This document shows, piece after piece, positions 50,890 through 59,938 of a DNA stretch of 64,000 nt. The notes beneath the pieces were generated by a model. It did not search any database. It saw only the letters and a list, made by a program, of their open reading frames with translations, and was not told where the DNA came from. How positions within the stretch are numbered: position 1 is the first letter of the stretch; each line of letters opens with the position of its first letter. Source of the DNA: Novosphingobium guangzhouense (GTDB lineage Bacteria; Pseudomonadota; Alphaproteobacteria; Sphingomonadales; Sphingomonadaceae); contig NZ_LYMM01000031.1 of assembly GCF_002896965.1 (NCBI RefSeq), positions 1-64,000 of the forward strand, read 5' to 3'. The translations under genes and the position numbers were made by a program.

Positions 50890-52128
50890 TTACGCGGAAG
50901 CGGCGTAGCCCTCGAAGTCCACGTCGTCTAGCGTGGCGGGCTCGTCCAGCAGGCATGCGCTGCCCAGCGCCGAGGCGCAGACAAGGGCGGCCTGATCGCT
51001 CCAGCTCCAGTTGTCCGAATGAGCCCAACCCGCAGCGATCGCGCGCGCCCTCGCAGGCGTTTCGTCGATCACCGAGCGGACGGCATCAAGGATCGAATCG
51101 ACCGAGGCCGGATCGCAGTACGCCGCCCCGCGCCCGCAGCGTTCCCAGATGGCGGGAATGTTGGACACCACTGCCGGGCAGCCGAAATGGGCCGCTTCCG
51201 CGGGCGGCAGCGGGCAGGCTTCGTAAAGCGAGGGGAACAGCAGAACCCGCGCGCCGCGATAGATCTGCGCCAGCTGGCCGGGGTCGTTGATCTGGCCGAT
51301 CAGGTGGATCCGGTCTGCAACGTCGGCGGGAATCTCGAAACGGGGCTTGCGCATGATCCGGCCCGCCGTTCCGACGAAGACGGAATGCAGCCCGTCCTCC
51401 CGCGCCAGCCGGATCGCGGCTTCAAGGGTGCGCGGGAAGTTCTTGCGAAGCGAAAATGAGCCCACGTAAAGCCCGTAAGTATCGGGCAGCGAAGGCACTT
51501 CACCGAACCGGGTCGGCTCTCCGCGCCACCCTCCGTTCGGCGCGACGACGATCGGCGTGGCAGGCCCCATCCGGACGAGCCGTTCGCGCTCGGTCTGCGA
51601 TACCGTCAGGATCGTGTCGGCGCGCCGCATCATCACCGGCAACATCAGGCTGTGGCCCATCCGGTAGGCGCGCTTGTAGGCGCCGGGAAAGTCGAGGAAC
51701 GAGACGTCGTGGATCATCACCGCCACGCGCGTGTCGCGGTCCAGCAAGGCGCGGATCGGCGCGCTGTTGCCCAGGGACAGCAGGGTGCCCCCCGATGCCC
51801 GCTTTGGAAGCGACAGCTGTTCCCACAGCACCCCGCGCATCGTGCCGATCGTCTCTACGGTGATGCGTTTCGTCGAAAGTCGCTGGACCCAGGGCCCCGG
51901 CGGCACCAGCAAAGTGACATCGGCCGCAAGCCTCCCCCTTTGCAGCAGCCGGTCGATTTCGAAGACGATTTCCCGCGCGGCGCGCTGCACCCCCGTAGTC
52001 TGCTGCGTCAGGAAGCGTCCGTTGATGTAGAGCCGGGGCAAATCCCGCGCAGGTGCTCTTGTGGCAACCCCTGCGCCGATGTTTGCTGGCGTGAACGTGG
52101 CAAGCGGCCTGGAAGCCATGGTCATCAT
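50890..52128 (-). CDS. Family 4-type glycosyltransferase
   Basis: GT-B glycosyltransferase of 412 residues. It starts YINGRFLTQQTTGVQRAAREIVFEIDRLL (residues 32-60 in pieces) and holds LYVGSFSLRKNFPRTLEAAIRLA and the donor block LFPSLYEACPLPPAEAAHFGCPAVVSN (in pieces). GGGGG upstream supports the ATG cluster at 52117-52128. It stands alone on the minus strand within the polysaccharide locus. It is similar to the GT at 56398-57495 in overall plan. Confidence 0.88.
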   Translation of the reverse strand: MMTMASRPLATFTPANIGAGVATRAPARDLPRLYINGRFLTQQTTGVQRAAREIVFEIDRLLQRGRLAADVTLLVPPGPWVQRLSTKRITVETIGTMRGVLWEQLSLPKRASGGTLLSLGNSAPIRALLDRDTRVAVMIHDVSFLDFPGAYKRAYRMGHSLMLPVMMRRADTILTVSQTERERLVRMGPATPIVVAPNGGWRGEPTRFGEVPSLPDTYGLYVGSFSLRKNFPRTLEAAIRLAREDGLHSVFVGTAGRIMRKPRFEIPADVADRIHLIGQINDPGQLAQIYRGARVLLFPSLYEACPLPPAEAAHFGCPAVVSNIPAIWERCGRGAAYCDPASVDSILDAVRSVIDETPARARAIAAGWAHSDNWSWSDQAALVCASALGSACLLDEPATLDDVDFEGYAASA

Positions 52129-52471
52129 GGTTCCGTTTCCCCCCTTTGTAGCGCGCCGGATATATTGCCCGACTGTAACAGGCATTATCCTTCACCTATT
52201 GCGACCGCAGGTCCAAGGGCTCCAAAGGCGTACCCCGAATTCGCCTTGCGACATGCAAGGCGGACCCGCGCATTTCTGCGGAAATCTGCGGTCTGACGGG
52301 GACTGCATGCAGTCAGGCTCGCCCCTTGTGAACCCCGCTGGCCAGGGCATCCGCCAGAGGGGCTAGAATGGTCGCCGCCCGGCTCTCCAAAGGGATCAAT
52401 CCATCATAGACATGGCGGCGCGCCCGCGGTGCGCTGAATTTGTGTGGGTACTTGTGATCTCAAGGTGGACC
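52129..52471. promoter_or_regulatory. Divergent gap with a 14-bp palindrome
   Basis: A 343-bp gap between divergent genes. It holds the perfect palindrome GACTGCATGCAGTC at 52301-52314, a possible operator, and an AT-rich part near 52150-52180. No gene is supported. Promoters for the leftward glycosyltransferase and the rightward genes should lie here. Confidence 0.45.
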
Positions 52472-52762
52472 ATGCACGACCCCTCTTTTCTGACGCGCAC
52501 GCTGACATGCATCGGTGGCGCGACCCGCAGCGACGGGATCGGCCCAGGCGAAATCGACTATCGCGACCTGTCGTCGATCACGCATGATCTGACCGCGATC
52601 TATGCGCGGATGATCGGTCTGGGGCTTCCGGCCAGCGCGCTTGCCTCTGCCATGCTGGGGGCAAGCGTGAACTTCTACGACTGCTTCGGCATGATCGAGC
52701 AATTGCCCGAACTGCTGCGCCTGCTGGCCGACCGGATCGAATTCGATGGTCATCTGTGTTGA
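52472..52762 (+). CDS. Hypothetical protein
   Basis: A 96-residue soluble frame from ATG 52472, preceded by AAGGTGG. It contains LSSITHDLTAIYARMIGLGLPASALASAMLGASVNFYDCFGMIEQLP (residues 27-75 in pieces), an amphipathic helical pattern. It leads the large overlapping glycosyltransferase operon with a 119-bp gap. No family is recognised. Confidence 0.55.
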   Translation: MHDPSFLTRTLTCIGGATRSDGIGPGEIDYRDLSSITHDLTAIYARMIGLGLPASALASAMLGASVNFYDCFGMIEQLPELLRLLADRIEFDGHLC

Positions 52763-52881
52763 GAGGGGGAAACGTCCTACCCCCAAGGGAGCCCCCCCCT
52801 TTTGCGCCCTTCGTGAGCCCGGCGTCGTCCCATAGGCTGTCGGTCGGCACGTAGCCGGTTCGCGCAAGGCAGGGACACTCC

Positions 52882-54234
52882 ATGCAGGCCATTGACCCGA
52901 CGTTGTTCCAGAGATCTGCGCAGGAGCCGGCAAGACACCGTGTCGCCATCTTCAACGTCAAGTTCAGTCCCAATCTGGGCGATGGCATAATCGCCGAATG
53001 CCTCGAAGGGGCACTGCGCCGCGCCGATCCGCGTCTGGACCCGGTCTCGATCGATCTGGCAGGCCGCACGGAATACAGCCCCCTCCACGGTCGCCGCCGC
53101 GCACGCGTGCTTTCGATCATGGAGCGGATGCCTGCGCCGCTGCGCGCGCTGCTGGTTCCCGCCGTGCTGATGCTGCTGGTGAAGCTGCGCTTCGCCCCAC
53201 GCTGGCGGCACGAGCTGGCCGGGTGCGACAGTGTCGTGGTGGGCGGGGGCAATCTGTTTCAGGATGTGGACCAGAACTTCCCGATCAAGATCGCGGCAGC
53301 GCTGAAGCTTGCCGCCGCGCAGTCGCTGCCGGTTGCGGTCGCCAGCGTGGGCGTATCGGGCCGGTGGTCGGCGGCGGGCGCACGCCGGATCGTGACGCAG
53401 TTGCTGCGCACGCGCCTTGTCAGCGTTTCGGCCCGCGATCTCGGCTCGGTCGCCACCTGGGGGCTGGTCATGAGCCCGTGCGGCGTCACCCCTGCCGGCT
53501 ATGCGCCGGACCCTGCCCTGCTGAGCGCGCGGCAATATGGCCCGAGGCCGCAGGCCGCTTGCGGCGGTACCGGCGCGGTAGGACTGTGCATCACGGCGCC
53601 GATGGCCCTGCGGCTGCACCACGAAGGCACCCATAACGACGACGTCATGGAAGCGTGGTATTACACGGCCGCACGCGAACTTGTGCAGGCGGGCAGGCGC
53701 CTTGTCCTGTTCACCAACGGCAGCCCGGAAGACCGGCTGTTCCGCGACCGGCTGCGGCTTCGCCTCGAAGGTCAGCCCGGCATCGGCTTTGCGCCGGACT
53801 TCGCCTGCCCGCGCGAACTGGCGCAATCTCTGGCCGGCTTTGAATGCGTGCTGGCGCATCGCCTGCACGCCTGCATCGTCGCCTATGCCTACAAGGTTCC
53901 CACGGTCGGCTTTGCCTGGGACGCCAAGCTGCGCAGCTTCTTCGAACAGACCGGGCGGGGCGAATTCGTGGTCGATCCGCGCAGCACATGCCCGATGGAC
54001 CTGCCCGACATCGCCGCGCAGGCCATCGTCAGGGGCGTGGACGGCACCACCCATGCCGATCTTGTCGACCGCGCGGCGCGCGCCATCGATGGGCTGGCCG
54101 CCAGACTGGTCTCCAGCGCGTCGATGGCGCGGCCCGCGCATCCGCCCGCGCCCCCGCCCGCGCATTGGCCCGATGGCGTGCCGATGCCGGCAGCTTCCCC
54201 GATCGCTGGCCCTATCGCTGCGGCATCACGATGA
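52882..54234 (+). CDS. Polysaccharide pyruvyl transferase family protein
   Basis: Member of the PS_pyruv_trans family (450 residues), which adds a pyruvate ketal to sugars of exopolysaccharides. Motifs include FSPNLGDGIIAECLEGAL near the start, DSVVVGGGNLFQDVDQNFPIK (glycine-rich block, in pieces) and the family signature HRLHACIVAYAYKVPTVGFAWDAKLRSFF (in pieces). The C-terminal 35 residues are Pro/Ala-rich. It overlaps the next gene (ATGATG). An acidic pyruvylated polymer is a reasonable inference. Confidence 0.87.
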   Translation: MQAIDPTLFQRSAQEPARHRVAIFNVKFSPNLGDGIIAECLEGALRRADPRLDPVSIDLAGRTEYSPLHGRRRARVLSIMERMPAPLRALLVPAVLMLLVKLRFAPRWRHELAGCDSVVVGGGNLFQDVDQNFPIKIAAALKLAAAQSLPVAVASVGVSGRWSAAGARRIVTQLLRTRLVSVSARDLGSVATWGLVMSPCGVTPAGYAPDPALLSARQYGPRPQAACGGTGAVGLCITAPMALRLHHEGTHNDDVMEAWYYTAARELVQAGRRLVLFTNGSPEDRLFRDRLRLRLEGQPGIGFAPDFACPRELAQSLAGFECVLAHRLHACIVAYAYKVPTVGFAWDAKLRSFFEQTGRGEFVVDPRSTCPMDLPDIAAQAIVRGVDGTTHADLVDRAARAIDGLAARLVSSASMARPAHPPAPPPAHWPDGVPMPAASPIAGPIAAASR

Positions 54235-55532
54235 TGGACCGCATCGTCATCATCAACGATCTGGCCCACCCACGCGGCGGGGCTTCGCAACTGGCGCTGG
54301 ATTCCGCCGTCGCATTCGTCCGGCGCGGGTATCGCGTGACGCTGCTGTGCGGGTCCGACGGCAACGAGAGCCTTGAACGCGAAGGTATCGAAGTGGTCGC
54401 GCTGGGGATGAGCCGACTGCTTGAAGGCAATCGCGCGCGGGCCATGATGGAAGGGCTCTACAACAAGCGTGCGGCAACCATGGTCCGCCAATGGGTGACG
54501 CGCAACGATACCCCGCGCACCGTCTACCACGTCCACGGGTGGTCGCAGATCCTGTCTCCGGCGGTGTTCAGCGCCCTCCTGCCGGTGCGCGGACGCATGA
54601 TCGTCCACGCGCACGATTTCTTCTTCACCTGTCCCAATGGCGCGATGTTCCATTTCGGGCGGGACGCACCCTGCGCGGCGCGGCCGATGGGCCTTTCATG
54701 TCTGGCCTCCGCCTGTGACCGGCACGGCATCGCGGCCAAGGGCTGGCGCGTGGTGCGACAAGGGCTGCAGAACGGCGTGCTGGCGGACTACCCGCCGCCG
54801 CTGCTGCTGATCCACAACGGCATGGCGCGCTATTTTTCACGCTCGGGGCTGAGCGCCACGGACATGACGGTGCTGCCCAACCCGGTCCGTCCCTTCACGC
54901 CCACCCGGATCGAGGCGGAGCGCAACCGCGCCGTCCTGTTCGTGGGCCGCATGGAAGCGACCAAGGGCATCGACCTTGCCGCCGAAGCCTGCCGCCGGGC
55001 CGGTATGACGCTGATCGCGGTCGGCACCGGCGCCATGCTGGCCGACCTCAGCCAGCGTTACCCGGAAATGGAGTGGGTGGGGCAGCAGGAACCCGCCGCA
55101 ATCGCCCGCTTCGCCCGTCGCGCCCGCCTTGCCGTCATGCCGAGCCGGCACATAGAGCCCTTCGGCCTTGCCGCGGTAGAGGCGCTGTGGAGCGGTTTGC
55201 CCGTCATCGCATCGCGCGATTCGCTGATCGCGGATGACATCGTTGCCGCGCAGGCCGGGCTTGCCGTCAACCCGCGTGATCTTGACGGATTCGCAGCGGC
55301 GCTGGCTTCCCTCTCCGGCGACGATACGCTGACCCGCCGCATGAGCATCGCGGCCCACCAGCAGCTTGGCGCGATCGCGCTGTCGCCCGAAAGCTGGGTC
55401 GAGGCACTGCTCGATGCCTATCAGGGCTATCTCGATCACGGCCGTCCGGGGCTGTTCGCGGCCTTGCGGCGGCGGCGGGAGGACGCATGGGCCGAGCCTG
55501 AACTTGCCGTCACCGTGGCCGGAGGAGCATGA
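54231..55532 (+). CDS. Family 4 glycosyltransferase
   Basis: GT-B glycosyltransferase of 433 residues. It has IINDLAHPRGGASQLALDSAVAFV near the start and the donor-side blocks AVLFVGRMEATKGIDLAAEAC and VMPSRHIEPFGLAAVEALWSGLPVIAS (the E-x7-E motif, in pieces). ATG 54231 or 54234 both overlap the upstream stop. It is coupled to the next gene by ATGA. Acceptor and donor sugars cannot be told. Confidence 0.9.
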   Translation: MMDRIVIINDLAHPRGGASQLALDSAVAFVRRGYRVTLLCGSDGNESLEREGIEVVALGMSRLLEGNRARAMMEGLYNKRAATMVRQWVTRNDTPRTVYHVHGWSQILSPAVFSALLPVRGRMIVHAHDFFFTCPNGAMFHFGRDAPCAARPMGLSCLASACDRHGIAAKGWRVVRQGLQNGVLADYPPPLLLIHNGMARYFSRSGLSATDMTVLPNPVRPFTPTRIEAERNRAVLFVGRMEATKGIDLAAEACRRAGMTLIAVGTGAMLADLSQRYPEMEWVGQQEPAAIARFARRARLAVMPSRHIEPFGLAAVEALWSGLPVIASRDSLIADDIVAAQAGLAVNPRDLDGFAAALASLSGDDTLTRRMSIAAHQQLGAIALSPESWVEALLDAYQGYLDHGRPGLFAALRRRREDAWAEPELAVTVAGGA

Positions 55533-56401
55533 CTTTGCGCATCCACGTCGTTTTCGCCACTGTCGGCCGCGCGCAGTTGCTTGCCCGAACGGTGGACCAT
55601 CTGGCCGACCAGACCCGGCTGCCCGACGGGGTGATCATCTCCGCGACATGCCCCGAGGACGCACAGGGGCTTGGCCGTTCCCGCATCGCGACGAAGCATG
55701 TCTATGGTGACAAGGGGCTCTGCCGTCAGCGCAACCGCGCCTTGCGGATGCTGGAAGGCCAAAGCGACATCGTGGTATTCCTTGACGACGATTTCGTCCC
55801 CCATAACGATTACCTTGCCGTGATCGAGGAGACGTTCCGCGCCGATCAGGGCATCGTCGGCGCCACCGGCGACCTGCTGGCCGACGGCATCCACGGCGAC
55901 GAGATTGCCTTCGATGCCGCCCGCGACGCTCTTGCCCGCCATGCCCTGCCGCAACAGGCCGCGCTGCGCCCGCGCAAGGCGCTTTACGGATGCAACATGG
56001 CGATCCGGCTGACGGCGACACAGGACTTGTGGTTCGACGAGGCGCTGCCGCTTTATGGCTGGCAGGAGGACATCGACTTCACGCACCAATTGCTGGACCG
56101 GGGGCGGCTCGTCTCAGGCGCGCGCCTTGCCGGTATTCATCTGGGCACCCGCAGTGCGCGCACTTCGGGCAGGCGCCTGGGCTATTCGCAGGTCGCGAAC
56201 CTGGTCCACTTGTGGCGCAAGGGCACGATGCAGCCGGGGCTCGGCCACCGGTTGCTGGCGCAGAACCTGGCGTCCAACGCGGTGCGCAGCCTGTTTCCCG
56301 AACCGCATATCGACCGACGTGGCCGCCTGGTCGGCAACCTTATGGCCCTGCGCGACCTTGCGGTCGGGCGGATCGATCCTCGCCGGGTGGAAACGATGTG
56401 A
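55529..56401 (+). CDS. Family 2 glycosyltransferase
   Basis: GT-A glycosyltransferase of 290 residues. It begins HVVFATVGRAQLLARTVDHL, holds VVFLDDDFVPHNDYLA (metal motif) and PLYGWQEDIDFTHQLLDRG (catalytic acidic block), as in GlcNAc/rhamnosyl-type GT2 proteins of capsule loci. Coupled to both neighbours by four-base overlaps. Confidence 0.88.
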   Translation: MTLRIHVVFATVGRAQLLARTVDHLADQTRLPDGVIISATCPEDAQGLGRSRIATKHVYGDKGLCRQRNRALRMLEGQSDIVVFLDDDFVPHNDYLAVIEETFRADQGIVGATGDLLADGIHGDEIAFDAARDALARHALPQQAALRPRKALYGCNMAIRLTATQDLWFDEALPLYGWQEDIDFTHQLLDRGRLVSGARLAGIHLGTRSARTSGRRLGYSQVANLVHLWRKGTMQPGLGHRLLAQNLASNAVRSLFPEPHIDRRGRLVGNLMALRDLAVGRIDPRRVETM

Positions 56402-57495
56402 GCGCAGTGCAGCCGATCTATTTCAACGGCAAGTTCTACGGCAGTGGTCTCAACGGCGTTCATCGCGTCGCCGACCGGCTGATCCGCGAATGCGACCGCC
56501 TGCTTTCGCAGTTGCCGCCAGAGCTTCGCCCCCCCGCCTATCTGCTGGCCCCCAAGGATGCGGACTGGATTCCGCCGCTGCATTCCATCGAACGGCGCGA
56601 CTATGCGCGCACCGGGCAAGTGTGGGAACAGGTCGTTCTGCCCTGGGCCGCCCGGAACGGCATTCTGGTCAATCTGGCCAACCTTGCCCCGGTGATGCAT
56701 CCCAACAAGATCACCATGATCCATGACGCGCAGTTCCTGTTCACGGACTGCGGCTATCCGCTGCGCCAGCGGATCGGCTATCGCTGGCTGACCCCGCTGC
56801 TGGGCCGGTCGAGCCGGGTCACGCTGACCGTATCGGAATTCTCGCGCCGGATGCTGGACCAGTACGCGATCGCGCGCGCGGACCGGACGTGGGTGATCGC
56901 CAACGGAGCCGACCATATCCTCGACACCCAGGGGAGCGCAGACCTGCGCCAGTCGCTGGGCCTTGCCGAAGGACGCTATGCGGTGATGTTCGGCAGCCGC
57001 AAGGCATACAAGAACAACGCCACGCCGTTCGCCGCCTTTGCCTCGGGCGCGATGGAGCACACCCGCCTTGTCGTGATCGGACCGGATCGCGCCAGCCTGC
57101 TTGCCGCCGGTCTTTCGCCGCCGCCCGGCACGGTCTTTGCCGGAAGGCCGGGGGACGCGCAGCTCAAGGGCCTGCTGGCGGGCGCGCTTGCGATCCTGTT
57201 CCCCTCGCGCACCGAAGGGTTCGGCCTGCCGCCGCTGGAGGCGATGCTGTGCGGCTGCCCGGTCATCGCCAGTCCGGCAGGCGCGATACCCGAAGTCTGC
57301 GGCGACGCGGTGCTTTATGCCGGGACCGACGACCCGGCGCAGTGGACCAGCGCGCTGGAACGGCTGCGCAGCGATCCGGGCCTGCGTGCAGACAAGATCG
57401 CGCAAGGCCGCCGGCAGGCTGCCGCCTTCACCTGGAATGCGGCAGGCGCCCGGCTGATGGCGGTCATCGAACATCTGAGAGGAGAAGCGGCGTGA
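56398..57495 (+). CDS. Family 4-type glycosyltransferase
   Basis: GT-B glycosyltransferase of 365 residues. It starts with a phrase like that of the GT at 50890-52128 (IYFNGKFYGSGLNGVHRVADRL) and has ITMIHDAQFLF, VSEFSRRMLDQY, and PSRTEGFGLPPLEAMLCGCPVIAS (donor site, in pieces). GTG 56398 overlaps the previous stop (GTGA). The likeness to 50890-52128 suggests related mannosyl or similar transfer reactions, which is an inference. Confidence 0.88.
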   Translation: MSAVQPIYFNGKFYGSGLNGVHRVADRLIRECDRLLSQLPPELRPPAYLLAPKDADWIPPLHSIERRDYARTGQVWEQVVLPWAARNGILVNLANLAPVMHPNKITMIHDAQFLFTDCGYPLRQRIGYRWLTPLLGRSSRVTLTVSEFSRRMLDQYAIARADRTWVIANGADHILDTQGSADLRQSLGLAEGRYAVMFGSRKAYKNNATPFAAFASGAMEHTRLVVIGPDRASLLAAGLSPPPGTVFAGRPGDAQLKGLLAGALAILFPSRTEGFGLPPLEAMLCGCPVIASPAGAIPEVCGDAVLYAGTDDPAQWTSALERLRSDPGLRADKIAQGRRQAAAFTWNAAGARLMAVIEHLRGEAA

Positions 57496-58403
57496 CGCTG
57501 ACGCAGGCCCGCCCCGGCATTGACCTGGTGATCCCCACCTACAACCGGCGCGCCATGTTGCCTGCGGCCCTCGACAGCGTTCGCGCGCAGACTTTGCCGG
57601 TCAGCCGCATCATCGTGGTCGACGACGGTTCGACGGACGGCACGGTCGAATGGCTGCGCGGCCTTGCCGCTCGTGACGATCGCCTTGTGCTGGTGGAGAA
57701 CAGGCACGGCGGCGCGAACCGCGCCCGCAACGCCGGGATTGCAGAGGCCCGCGCGCAATGGGTTGCGTTCCTCGATTCCGATGACGCGTGGGAACCCGAA
57801 AAGCTGGAACGCCAGTTCGCCCTGCTGGCCGATCGCCCCGATCTGGTGGCGCTGTTCTGCGGGTTCCGCCTTGTCGGCGCGAATGTCGAGATGATCCATC
57901 GCCCGCGTGACAACCCCTCGCTGCTGGACTTGCGCTGCGCCAATGCGCTGGGCAGCACATCGGGTGCGGTGGTGCGCCGCGATGTGCTGGACAAGGCGGG
58001 CGGATTCGATCCCGGACTGCCCAGTTGCCAGGACTGGGACTTGTGGTTCCGCCTGCGCCGGTTCGGGCCGATGGGCGTGGTGCGCCTGCCGCTGGTGCGT
58101 TTCAACTGCGGCCCGCATGAACGCATTACCACCAGCATGGACAAGGTACTGTCCGGCCACCGTGCCATCTTCGCCAACCTTCTGGCCGATGTCGACCGGG
58201 CGGGAGAGCGGGCGCGGATAGCGGCCCAGCACAAGCTTGTAGAGGCCGACATCAAGCGCCGCTTCGGAGAAAACACCGCCGCCTTCGGGCTGGTCGCGCG
58301 TTCTTTCCTGCAGGCTCCCAGCAAGCGCGCGCTGGCGGTCGCCTGGCGCACCGCGCGCGGGATCTGGCGTGACCGCGCCCGGCGGGAGGCCCGCGCCGCA
58401 TGA
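57492..58403 (+). CDS. Family 2 glycosyltransferase
   Basis: GT-A glycosyltransferase of 303 residues. Motifs: IDLVIPTYNRRAMLPAALDSV, IIVVDDGSTDGT, VAFLDSDDAWEPEKLERQF (metal D-x-D type) and SCQDWDLWFRLRRFG. GTG start overlaps the upstream stop (GTGA), and the stop overlaps the flippase start (ATGA). Confidence 0.9.
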   Translation: MTLTQARPGIDLVIPTYNRRAMLPAALDSVRAQTLPVSRIIVVDDGSTDGTVEWLRGLAARDDRLVLVENRHGGANRARNAGIAEARAQWVAFLDSDDAWEPEKLERQFALLADRPDLVALFCGFRLVGANVEMIHRPRDNPSLLDLRCANALGSTSGAVVRRDVLDKAGGFDPGLPSCQDWDLWFRLRRFGPMGVVRLPLVRFNCGPHERITTSMDKVLSGHRAIFANLLADVDRAGERARIAAQHKLVEADIKRRFGENTAAFGLVARSFLQAPSKRALAVAWRTARGIWRDRARREARAA

Positions 58404-59896
58404 GCAAGACAGTCGTTGCGCGGGGCGCGGCGGCCCTTGGCGCAACACGCGTGGCCACCAATCTGGCTAACCTTGCCGCGCTGATGGTGCTGGCGCGGCT
58501 GCTGACGCCGCAGGATTTCGGCCTCGTTGCCATCTGCTCCACGCTGATGGGCATACTGGTGGCGATCACCGAGCTGTCGGTGGGCTCTGCCCTTGTCCAG
58601 CGCACGGCGGTAACCCGCGCGCATATCGACAGTGCGTGGACGATGTCGCTGCTGCGCTCTGCGATGATGGCGGGCGGCGTCGCGCTGGCCGCGCAGCCGC
58701 TGTCCTGGCTCTATGGCGATGCGCGGCTTGCCCCGCTGTTCGTGCTTTCGGGGGTGACCGCGGCGCTGAGCGGGATGACCAATCCGCTTGTTGTGCTGCG
58801 CACGCGCGAACTCAGCTTCAGGCCGATGATCGCGCTGCAGATCGTGCAGAAGCTGTCCGCGCTTGCGATATCGATCGTGCTGGCGCTGTGGCTGCGCAAT
58901 TACTGGGCGATCGTCGTGGGTTCGGCGATCGGCGGTTTTCTGGGCACTGCGGCCAGCTACGCCGTCGTCCCCTATCGCCCGCGCCTGACGCTTGCCCATG
59001 CCCGCGACCTGCTGGGGTTTTCGGGCTGGCTGTTCTTCGGCCAGGCGCTCAATATCGTGAACTGGCGCTTCGATCAGCTGATCATCGGCCTGTTCCTGCC
59101 GCCTGCGCAACTGGGCGCCTATTCGATGGCCGATACCATCTCCGCCATCCCGAGCCGGGAGGCGACCACGCCGCTGATTCAGGCCCTGTTCCCCAGTTTC
59201 GCGCGGATGCAGGACGATCGCGAGCGGCTGCGGCGGGCCTATCAGACCGCACAGGGCGCGATCGGCATCATTGCCCTGCCGGTCGGGATCGGGCTGTGCC
59301 TGCTGGCCGATCCGGTGGTCCGCCTGACGCTGGGGCCCAAGTGGCTGATGGCGGTTCCGCTGATCGAGGTTATCGGATTTTGTTATTCCATACAGACACT
59401 TGTAACCGGCGCGCGGCCGCTGGCCATGGCGCGCGGAGAAACGCGGGCGCTGTTCGTGCGCGATGCCGCAGGGCTGGCGCTGCGCATTCCCTGCGTCACG
59501 CTGGGCATGATCGGGTGGGGGCTGATGGGGCTGGTCTGGGGGCGATTGCTCTGTGCCGTGATCGGGCTTGCGATCACCGGGGCGCTGGTGACGAAGCTGA
59601 CCGGGCTTTCCGCGCTGGAGCAGCTGCGCGCCCATGGCCGCACGATCACGGCGATGCTGGCGATGGCCGCGATCGTGCTGGCGCTGGACCACCAGTTGCT
59701 GGCGCTGGGCGCGCAGCCGCTGGTGCGCATAGTGCTGCTGGCGCCGTCTGGCGCGGTCACGTATCTGGGCGTGCTTTACATGCTCTGGGCGGCAGGCGGA
59801 CGGCGCGCCGGGGCCGAGGCGGAGCTGCTGGGCCTGCTGAGGGGCATGGCTGAAAGGTTGCGCAAGAGCGCCGGACGGCGCACCGCCCCGCACTGA
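58400..59896 (+). CDS. Polysaccharide flippase of the MOP family (Wzx/WzxC-like)
   Basis: Lipid-linked oligosaccharide flippase of 498 residues with about 12-14 hydrophobic segments. The N-terminus (LANLAALMVLARLLTPQDFGLVAICSTLMG, in pieces) and the later FSGWLFFGQALNIVNWRFDQLIIGLFLPP block (in pieces) are typical of Wzx/WzxC. It would move repeat units across the inner membrane for polymerisation by a Wzy-type protein; the gene at the right edge is a candidate. Last gene of the overlapping rightward series. Confidence 0.9.
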   Translation: MSKTVVARGAAALGATRVATNLANLAALMVLARLLTPQDFGLVAICSTLMGILVAITELSVGSALVQRTAVTRAHIDSAWTMSLLRSAMMAGGVALAAQPLSWLYGDARLAPLFVLSGVTAALSGMTNPLVVLRTRELSFRPMIALQIVQKLSALAISIVLALWLRNYWAIVVGSAIGGFLGTAASYAVVPYRPRLTLAHARDLLGFSGWLFFGQALNIVNWRFDQLIIGLFLPPAQLGAYSMADTISAIPSREATTPLIQALFPSFARMQDDRERLRRAYQTAQGAIGIIALPVGIGLCLLADPVVRLTLGPKWLMAVPLIEVIGFCYSIQTLVTGARPLAMARGETRALFVRDAAGLALRIPCVTLGMIGWGLMGLVWGRLLCAVIGLAITGALVTKLTGLSALEQLRAHGRTITAMLAMAAIVLALDHQLLALGAQPLVRIVLLAPSGAVTYLGVLYMLWAAGGRRAGAEAELLGLLRGMAERLRKSAGRRTAPH

Positions 59897-59898
59897 AC

Positions 59899-59938
59899 GG
59901 CACCCAGACGTACCCTAACCGCACCCAGACGGCACCAA
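59899..59938. repeat. Second four-unit GGCACCYA array
   Basis: GGCACCCA (59899-59906), GTACCCTA (59910-59917), CGCACCCA (59920-59927) and GGCACCAA (59931-59938) recur at 11, 10 and 11 bp. The array begins 2 bases after the flippase stop and ends directly at the stop of the convergent gene. It is the same motif and phasing as at 1151-1189. Confidence 0.72.
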
